From: Verrucomicrobia bacterium UBA3841
Lineage (GTDB): Bacteria > Verrucomicrobiota > Kiritimatiellia > RFP12 > UBA1067
NCBI GenBank assembly: GCA_002392765.1
Contig: DGHT01000010.1
Span: forward strand, 1,915-51,464
Reading direction: 5' to 3'
Length of the DNA stretch: 49,550 nt
The notes under the pieces were generated by a model. That model searched no databases, was not told the origin of the DNA, and was given only the letters and a program-made list of their open reading frames with translations. Of this stretch, positions 44,352 through 49,550 are shown one piece after another. Positions within the stretch are counted from its first letter, which is position 1. Each line of letters starts with the position of its first letter. A program made the translations under genes and the position numbers.

Positions 44352-45089
44352 ATGAATGCAAAGATGATTTTGACGATGACGGCTGCGGTTGCCGCCGCTT
44401 ATGTATGCGCGGCAGCGCCGAAAATCTCGCGTACATCCGGAAGGAACGCCGCCGCGGCGGCCGCCGCCGCAGATGAAACAAACGGGAAGGGCCCGAAGGT
44501 CAAGATCGACACATTCCCGAGGATGGGCGCGAGCTGCAAACTGTCCGCCCCCAGCATTCCGGGAGGTTCCTCGATCGGACCCGTGTTCACGAAAAAGCGC
44601 GACTGGATCGTTCTCGAAGCGAAGTACCAGACGTACCTCAAACGCATAGAGCAGCTCACGTTCACCTGGCACGTTGTGCTTGAGACAAAGACGGCGACGA
44701 CAAAAGACAAGGAGGCGCGCGCGAAGATGGCGCCGTATTCCTACTTTACGCAGACGACGACGTACTTCAATATTCCGCGCGGAACTCACGCGGCGTCCGT
44801 GTGTCTGCATCCTTCCTATCTCGAGCAGTACGGCGAACCCAGGGCCGTCGGCCTCGTGATAACCGACTCCGAGGGCAACGTCCTCGCGGGCGACGTCGAC
44901 AGCCAGATCGAGGGCATCGTGGCGCATCCCAAGACGATCGAGAAGGCATTCTGGAACGATCCCGATGTGATGAACAAGAAAGACGCCAACGGCGAACCTC
45001 TCATGGAGCAGCGCCAGGGGCTTCTCGACAGGTCAAAGACGATCTGGGCGCTCGTAAACCCCAACGACTACGAACTCGTGCTTCAGTAA
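44352..45089 (+). CDS. Secreted protein, Amuc_1102-like
   Basis: 245 aa with signal peptide MNAKMILTMTAAVAAAYVCA, then a poly-alanine stretch (about 35-42). The mature part is a single beta-rich domain (VKIDTFPRMGASCKLSAP, IVLEAKYQTYLKRIEQLTFTWHVVLE, FNIPRGTHAASVCLHPSYLEQYG). It is the first gene of an operon continuing with a PilM-like protein and an Amuc_1100-like protein, the mirror of the Akkermansia Amuc_1098-1102 order, where the equivalent protein has an Ig-like fold. The assignment rests mainly on that order and on protein type. AAAGG precedes the ATG. Probably periplasmic or surface-exposed, part of a pilus-like machine. Confidence 0.75.
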   Translation: MNAKMILTMTAAVAAAYVCAAAPKISRTSGRNAAAAAAAADETNGKGPKVKIDTFPRMGASCKLSAPSIPGGSSIGPVFTKKRDWIVLEAKYQTYLKRIEQLTFTWHVVLETKTATTKDKEARAKMAPYSYFTQTTTYFNIPRGTHAASVCLHPSYLEQYGEPRAVGLVITDSEGNVLAGDVDSQIEGIVAHPKTIEKAFWNDPDVMNKKDANGEPLMEQRQGLLDRSKTIWALVNPNDYELVLQ

Positions 45090-45122
45090 GCAAAGACAGC
45101 CTGCAAAATCCAGGAGCGAAAA

Positions 45123-46958
45123 ATGGGCAAGAAATATTTGGCGATGAACATCGGCGCGTCGACCGTGACGCTGGCCGAGTATGAAATCGGGGGCAAGGCG
45201 CCGAAGCTCGTGAACTACGGGCTTTCCCGCCTTGCGGCCCCTCTCGACGCGGAGAACGCGGATACCGTTCTCGCTCCCGCGCTCCTGGAGATTGTCCGGG
45301 AAAAGGGAATCAAGCCCGGCAAGGTGGCCATTTCCCTTCCCGGACAAATGGTGTTCCCGCGTTTCGCCGCTATAGCGGCGGCGGGCGGAGAAGACCGTTT
45401 CGACCAGATGGTCCGCTACGAAATCGAACAGAACGTGCCGTTCCCGATCGACGAAATGGTCTGCGACCGCCAGGTTCTGGGCGACACCGAGACTGGCGAC
45501 AAGGCCGTAATGATCGTCGCGGCGAAAGTGGACCAGGTCGAGGCGGTCACGTCGGCGGTGCAGAGCGTCGGGTTTTCGCCGGAAATCGTCGATGTCGCTC
45601 CGCTCGCGCTTTCCAACATCATCTACGCGACCGGCGAGGCGTCCGGATGCTCCGTGCTGCTCGACATCGGCGCGAAGACGACGTCGCTCGTCATCATCGA
45701 GGGCGAGAAGATTTACAACAGGTCGATACCCGTCGCCGGCAACTCGATTACGAAAGAGATCGCGCAGATTCTCGGATGCAACCAGGAAGAGGCGGAGCGC
45801 TACAAGACGGAAAGCGCATACGTTTCCCTGGGCGGCACGACGGAGGACGAAGACGAGACGCGCGACCGCGTCGCCAAGGCATGCCGGACGGTCATGACGA
45901 GGATCAACGCCGAAATTTCGCGTTCGATCAACTTCTACCGCAGCCAGCAGGGCGGCAGCGCGCCGCAGAAGATATTCCTCACCGGCGGGACGAGCCTCCT
46001 GCCGCAGACGGACGTATTCTTCTCGGAATCCCTGCACATCGAAGTGCAGTATTTGAATCCGTTCGATGTAGTGGCGCTCGCGCCGTCCGTCGATTCCGAG
46101 GCGGCCGAATCGGATCTCGTATATCTCGGCGCCAGCGCGGGTCTCGCGCTGCATCTCGCGGGCAAGGCGGCCATCGCCATCAACCTCATGCCGCCGTCGC
46201 TCATCGAAGCGCGCGCGGAAGTGGCGCGCATTCCGTTCGTCGCGACCGGCGCGATAGCGTTCGCCGCCGCGTTCGCTTGCTGGTATTTCGCTTCGACGGG
46301 TGAAACCGACGCCCTGCGCGCGAAAGTCGAATCAGCGACGCAGGAGGCCGACCGCCGCGACGGGATAAAGTCGCGAATAACCGCGGCGGCGTCCGCCGAG
46401 AACGACGCCTTCGCGCAGTCCACCAATTTCGCCTCGCGCATTGCCAGGCGTACTGCCGCGGTCGACCGCGTCAGGACGCTCCAGAAGGCGATGACGTCGA
46501 TAGACCCGGGGCTCTGGATATACAAATGGGAGGACAAGACGGAAACGGTCAAAATCCCCAACCCGAAGAACAAGAAGGGTCCGGAACTCGAAAAGAAGGT
46601 CGATGTCACGTACGTTTCCGTCCGCTGCTGGAGCGACGTCGTCGCCAAGATCATGGAGCGCGAAACCGGCATGAAGCCGCCGCTTTCGAAGGAGCCGCCG
46701 GGCGAGGAGGCCGGCAAGGACGAAGACGTTGTCGCCATAGAAGCGGAGACGCAGGAAGGCGAGGAGTCGCGCGAGGAGCGTCCGCCGAGGAGATTCGGAG
46801 GCATGACGGCGGGAATGATCCTCGAAGCGAAACTCAGGGAGTCTGACATAATCGTGCCCGGATCGGTAAAGACGATAAGCGACCGCGCCACCGGCAAGGG
46901 ACACTGTCTCGTCCAGTTCGTCGTCAAGATGCAATTCAAGGAGCCTGAATACAAATGA
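45123..46958 (+). CDS. pilM: PilM-type actin-like ATPase fused to a PilN-like membrane segment
   Basis: 611 aa. Residues 1-340 match the PilM fold: MGKKYLAMNIGASTVTLAEYE at the start, VAISLPGQMVFPRF, YEIEQNVPFPIDEMVCDRQVLG, VLLDIGAKTTSLVIIEGEKI (phosphate 2) and FLTGGTSLLPQTD (adenosine motif). A membrane helix at about 372-391 is followed by a coiled coil (about 395-460) and a folded C-terminal part, the arrangement of PilN. PilM-PilN fusion proteins anchor type IV pilus/type II secretion assembly platforms at the inner membrane. AGGAG precedes the ATG; the stop overlaps the next start as ATGA. It corresponds in position to Amuc_1101. Confidence 0.88.
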   Translation: MGKKYLAMNIGASTVTLAEYEIGGKAPKLVNYGLSRLAAPLDAENADTVLAPALLEIVREKGIKPGKVAISLPGQMVFPRFAAIAAAGGEDRFDQMVRYEIEQNVPFPIDEMVCDRQVLGDTETGDKAVMIVAAKVDQVEAVTSAVQSVGFSPEIVDVAPLALSNIIYATGEASGCSVLLDIGAKTTSLVIIEGEKIYNRSIPVAGNSITKEIAQILGCNQEEAERYKTESAYVSLGGTTEDEDETRDRVAKACRTVMTRINAEISRSINFYRSQQGGSAPQKIFLTGGTSLLPQTDVFFSESLHIEVQYLNPFDVVALAPSVDSEAAESDLVYLGASAGLALHLAGKAAIAINLMPPSLIEARAEVARIPFVATGAIAFAAAFACWYFASTGETDALRAKVESATQEADRRDGIKSRITAAASAENDAFAQSTNFASRIARRTAAVDRVRTLQKAMTSIDPGLWIYKWEDKTETVKIPNPKNKKGPELEKKVDVTYVSVRCWSDVVAKIMERETGMKPPLSKEPPGEEAGKDEDVVAIEAETQEGEESREERPPRRFGGMTAGMILEAKLRESDIIVPGSVKTISDRATGKGHCLVQFVVKMQFKEPEYK

Positions 46959-47902
46959 ACAAGAACCAGATTGTAATGTCGGCGATCGGCGGCGTGGCGG
47001 GTCTCGCCGCGCTCGGATTCGGTGCGCTCGTCTACTTCCAGGCGGACGAGCGCGAGCAGATCGAAGCCGATCTGCAAGGGCTTGTCGCGCGCTGCAACGC
47101 CGCGGCGGACGCGCAGGAGGGGACGGTCAAGGCGCACCGCGACAACGAAAAGGCGCTGAAGGAATGGGCGGATGGAGCCTTCGCCTACGTCGAGGCGATG
47201 GACAAGTCCAAGTCCGATCCGAACCAGGCGCCCGCAGCCTTCAAGCGGCAGATGTTCGTCAGCGCGCAGGAGCTGATGAAACTTCCGGCCGAATCCGAGG
47301 CGAAGATAATCAAGGACACGTTCGATTTCGGCGAAAGGTTCAAGGCTTACGTCGCGGGCGACGACATTCCGCCTGAAAGCGAACTTCCCGCACTCCAGCG
47401 CCAGTGGGACGATGTCATGCGCATAACGGACATCCTCCTCAGGGAGGGCGCCACGGAACTCACGGGCGTCGAAGTCGTCGCGAAGCCCGCTCCGCCCGTG
47501 CAGAATACGAGAGGTGCGAAGAAGAAGCAGGCGAAGATCCTCTATCCCAGCCGCGAGGAGACGTACAAGATCACGTTCAGATCGATGCAGGAGCCCCTCG
47601 TCAAGATCCTGAATTCCATAGCTACGGACGACAGGTTCATGTCCGTCGATTCGCTCAAGTTCGAACAGGCCGGCGATCCGCTCGCGCAGATGATTGGCGG
47701 CGGCGACAGGGAGAAGAACGAGCGCGGCGGCAAGAAAAGGAGAAACAGGGGAAGAGCCCCGGTCGAAGAGGAGCAGGATGGCGAAGAGGATGAAGTCGCC
47801 AGGAAGGGGCTTGTCACGAACCCTGAAACGTGCGAACCCTTCACAGTCGAGATGGTCGTCACAACATTCGATTTCGCCGAGAGCGAGGAGGAAAGAAAAT
47901 GA
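46955..47902 (+). CDS. Amuc_1100-like single-pass membrane protein (PilO-like)
   Basis: 315 aa, practically the length of Akkermansia Amuc_1100 (317). An N-terminal membrane segment (about 6-28) is followed by a helical periplasmic region with AFKRQMFVSAQELMK (about 87-101), then a PilO-type alpha/beta domain (YKITFRSMQEPLVKILNSIATDD, SVDSLKFEQ), a charged linker rich in K/R and E/D, and a final strand FTVEMVVTTFDF. Amuc_1100 has a PilO-like fold and is known as a host-interacting outer-membrane-fraction protein; whether this homologue has such activity is unknown. The ATGA overlaps on both sides show tight translational coupling with the PilM gene and the following gene. Confidence 0.82.
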   Translation: MNKNQIVMSAIGGVAGLAALGFGALVYFQADEREQIEADLQGLVARCNAAADAQEGTVKAHRDNEKALKEWADGAFAYVEAMDKSKSDPNQAPAAFKRQMFVSAQELMKLPAESEAKIIKDTFDFGERFKAYVAGDDIPPESELPALQRQWDDVMRITDILLREGATELTGVEVVAKPAPPVQNTRGAKKKQAKILYPSREETYKITFRSMQEPLVKILNSIATDDRFMSVDSLKFEQAGDPLAQMIGGGDREKNERGGKKRRNRGRAPVEEEQDGEEDEVARKGLVTNPETCEPFTVEMVVTTFDFAESEEERK

Positions 47903-48981
47903 TTTCCGGCAACAAGACGTTCTTCCAGAAGCATTGGGACTGGCTGGTCGCTTTGGGCGGTCTGGCGGTTCTTGCGGCAGTGGCCGCGTTCAAATTCGTT
48001 CTCGTCGAGGACGAAGCCGGGCAGCTCCCCGGCATAGAGACGAGGACCGGCGCGGTGAAGGTCGAGAAGGTGTCGCTCGCGCCCTTCGAGACCGTGTTCG
48101 ACCGCGTCAAAGCCCCCCAGCGCATCGGCGAGATCGCAAAGACGCGCGAAAGTTTCCTCGCGTCCGGCTTCCGCGTGTTCTGTGTCGACGCCGAGACGGG
48201 CAAGGGATGCGGGCGTCCGATCGAGTTCGGTCTGGAGAAGTGTCCGTATCCCGACTGCGGCGCAAAGCAGAAGAAGGACGAAAAGCCGACTATCGACCAG
48301 GACGGCGACGGTCTGCCCGACGAGTGGGAGAAGCAGTACGGGCTGAATCCCGCGGATTCTTCCGATGCGTCCGGCGACCTCGACAATGACGGTTTCACGA
48401 ACATGGAGGAATTTGAGGCGGGCACGGATCCGTCCGATGCCGCTTCGCACCCCGACTACCTCGACTCGCTGAAACTCGTTCTTCCATTCAAGCAGACGTT
48501 CACCTCGCTGATGTTCACGGGAGCGCGCAAGACGCCGGCGGGTATGAAGTACGACTTCCGCGATCCGAAACACAAAACCGACATCGACCGGGGGAACTAC
48601 TACGTTTTGGAAGGACAGAAAATCGGCAAGACCGGCTTCACGATGAAGTCCTGCGAGACGAAAGTGCGCGAAATCAAGATGGGCGGCGGCATGACGAGAA
48701 AAGAAGAATACAAGATCGCCACCGTCGTGCGCGACAGAGACTCCAAGGTCATTCAGATTAGGGAAAACAGCCAGAAAACGCCTACCGACGAGCAGGCGAC
48801 GCTTGTCTACGACAGAGGCGGAACGAAGGAGTTCAACGTGGTCAAGGGGCAGGTGATAGAACTCAACGGATCGAAGTACAAGATAGTGAATCTCGTTTAT
48901 GACGCAAAGGCCAAGAAGGGTTCGGTCTTGGTGCAGAATCTGTCTACCGGAAAAAATAAGTCGATAGAATCTCTTGAATAA
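47899..48981 (+). CDS. Membrane-anchored protein with calcium-binding EF-like repeats, Amuc_1099 position
   Basis: 360 aa from ATG 47899, which overlaps the preceding TGA; AGGAGGAAAG lies just upstream. A longer in-frame start at 47830 is rejected because of that overlap. A membrane helix (about 14-33) is followed by a periplasmic region with four cysteines (VFCVDAETGKGC, KCPYPDC; a possible metal knuckle). Then DQDGDGLPDEWE and DLDNDGFTNMEE form a thrombospondin-type-3/calcium repeat pair as in the 4129-aa protein. The C-terminal region is beta-rich (about 210-360), perhaps PilP-like, and would contact a secretin. It occupies the position of Amuc_1099. Function inferred from context. Confidence 0.8.
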   Translation: MISGNKTFFQKHWDWLVALGGLAVLAAVAAFKFVLVEDEAGQLPGIETRTGAVKVEKVSLAPFETVFDRVKAPQRIGEIAKTRESFLASGFRVFCVDAETGKGCGRPIEFGLEKCPYPDCGAKQKKDEKPTIDQDGDGLPDEWEKQYGLNPADSSDASGDLDNDGFTNMEEFEAGTDPSDAASHPDYLDSLKLVLPFKQTFTSLMFTGARKTPAGMKYDFRDPKHKTDIDRGNYYVLEGQKIGKTGFTMKSCETKVREIKMGGGMTRKEEYKIATVVRDRDSKVIQIRENSQKTPTDEQATLVYDRGGTKEFNVVKGQVIELNGSKYKIVNLVYDAKAKKGSVLVQNLSTGKNKSIESLE

Positions 48982-49002
48982 TGTCCGAAAAAACATTATA
49001 AT
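48974..49002 (+). promoter_or_regulatory. Promoter before the acidic repeat protein
   Basis: TTGAAT (48974-48979) and TATAAT (48997-49002) are separated by 17 bases. The -35 overlaps the last codons of the preceding gene, so the downstream gene can be transcribed on its own as well as from the operon. Confidence 0.7.
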
Positions 49003-49034
49003 ATGTAAGTCAACGCAAGGAGCTAGAGGTTAAT

Positions 49035-49550
49035 ATGACGAATTTCAAGTATTTTGTCGCCGCGTGCGCAACCGCAACCGCTGTAGCGATTACGCACAGC
49101 GTCGTCGCGCAAGACGATCTTGATGATCTTATCAAAGATCTTGAGAGTCCGTCTGCCGCCATGCCTGCCCAGCAAGAGGAAGATGATCTCCTCGATGAAC
49201 AGGAGCCTGCCCCTGAGGAACCTGTAGCGGAAGCCCCCGTTGCCGCAGAAGAACCCGTCAAGGAGATGCTGCATCCTGCCGCGTCATCGGACGAACCTGC
49301 CGTCGCCGAGGACGAACCTGCTGTCGCAACCGAGGAGGAGCCTGCCGTCGCCGAGGACGAACCTGCTGCTGACGAGACGCCCAAAGCGAGCGCCGAAGAT
49401 AATGATCTGGACAGTTTGCTGGAGGAAGTCGCTCCCGCCGCCGAAGAGCCTGCTGCGGAAGCGCCCGCCGCAGAGGAACCCGTCAAGGAGATGCGGCATC
49501 CTGCCGCGTCATCGGACGAACCTGTTGCTGCGACCGAGGAGGAGCCTGCC
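49035..49550 (+). CDS. Secreted acidic repeat protein, C-terminus beyond the window (possible secretin N-terminus)
   Basis: 172 codons are visible from ATG 49035, with AGAGG five bases upstream, open to the right edge. A signal peptide (MTNFKYFVAACATATAVAIT, cleavage after VVA-Q) is followed by a very acidic, proline/alanine-rich low-complexity region with repeats of EEPA and AEDEPA. A 17-residue segment EEPVKEM(L/R)HPAASSDEP occurs twice, at about residues 73-89 and 148-164. The DNA for it (49257-49290 and 49481-49515) is a copy of the intergenic ATCTT-type hairpin element. By synteny with Akkermansia Amuc_1098, the missing part could be a PilQ-type secretin; no secretin sequence is inside the window. 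Confidence 0.82.
   Translation, partial: MTNFKYFVAACATATAVAITHSVVAQDDLDDLIKDLESPSAAMPAQQEEDDLLDEQEPAPEEPVAEAPVAAEEPVKEMLHPAASSDEPAVAEDEPAVATEEEPAVAEDEPAADETPKASAEDNDLDSLLEEVAPAAEEPAAEAPAAEEPVKEMRHPAASSDEPVAATEEEPA
49260..49287 (+). repeat. Hairpin element copy 1 inside coding sequence
   Basis: CAAGGAGAT then GCTGC-ATCCT-GCCGC (49268-49282) then GTCA. One stem base is mismatched (T for G), so the hairpin is partly decayed. It reads VKEMLHPAAS in frame. Confidence 0.8.
49484..49511 (+). repeat. Hairpin element copy 2 inside coding sequence
   Basis: CAAGGAGAT then GCGGC-ATCCT-GCCGC (49493-49507) then GTCA. It matches the intergenic short unit at 17366-17393 at 26 of 28 bases and keeps a perfect stem. 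It reads VKEMRHPAAS in frame. Confidence 0.88.

Noticed and set aside
1..49550. tRNA or rRNA genes
   Set aside because: Intergenic regions were read for cloverleaf and rRNA-like sequence; the hairpins found lack tRNA features such as a T-loop GGTTCGAATCC pattern.

Overview
The window looks like the replication-origin region of a Gram-negative, anaerobic, fermentative bacterium of the PVC group, most likely a gut Kiritimatiellota or Verrucomicrobiota relative. This is inferred from gene content, not from a search. Supporting signs are KdsD (Kdo, hence LPS), AckA-Pta acetate formation, very large secreted proteins with LamG and 'DxDxDG' calcium-binding repeats, and a PilM/Amuc_1100-type locus known from Akkermansia. 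I see no rRNA, tRNA, CRISPR array, transposase or phage gene.

Layout. Positions 1-9524 hold nine minus-strand genes. Read outward from the origin they are dnaA, dnaN, an RlmL/YpsC-like THUMP methyltransferase, a coiled-coil protein, an HTH plus zinc-ribbon protein, folB, ycjX, ycjF, and an unrecognised protein that runs off the left edge. Positions 9525-10063 form the divergent dnaA/mnmG intergenic region, the best oriC candidate: every gene to its left is on the minus strand and every gene to its right on the plus strand. mnmG (10064-12304) carries an in-frame insertion with three perfect 16-bp parS-like palindromes. Positions 12388-17166 encode two secreted proteins, separated and followed by mosaic repeat regions built from small hairpins. 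Positions 17815-40963 hold a 3435-aa secreted protein, a small lipoprotein and a 4129-aa secreted protein. Positions 41000-44302 hold ackA, pta and kdsD. Positions 44352-49550 hold an operon resembling Akkermansia Amuc_1102-1101-1100-1099, ending in a partial acidic repeat protein that by gene order may be the start of the secretin.

The least expected content is not a classic gene cluster but a population of short palindromic elements. One hairpin family keeps its flanks and loop (ATCTT or GAA) while the stem sequence changes with compensating pairs. It occurs between genes at about 9.7, 14.7 and 17.3-17.7 kb, and two in-frame copies lie inside the coding sequence at 49.3-49.5 kb. The parS sites in mnmG are likewise accommodated in frame (each reads FHVEHS). 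Both recall Rickettsia palindromic elements, in which a structured DNA element is tolerated as peptide.

Base composition changes sharply: the dnaA-to-mnmG block (about 1.3-12.3 kb) is clearly more AT-rich than the giant-protein and ack-pta region. The same hairpin family lies on both sides of the shift, which argues that the window is one genome.
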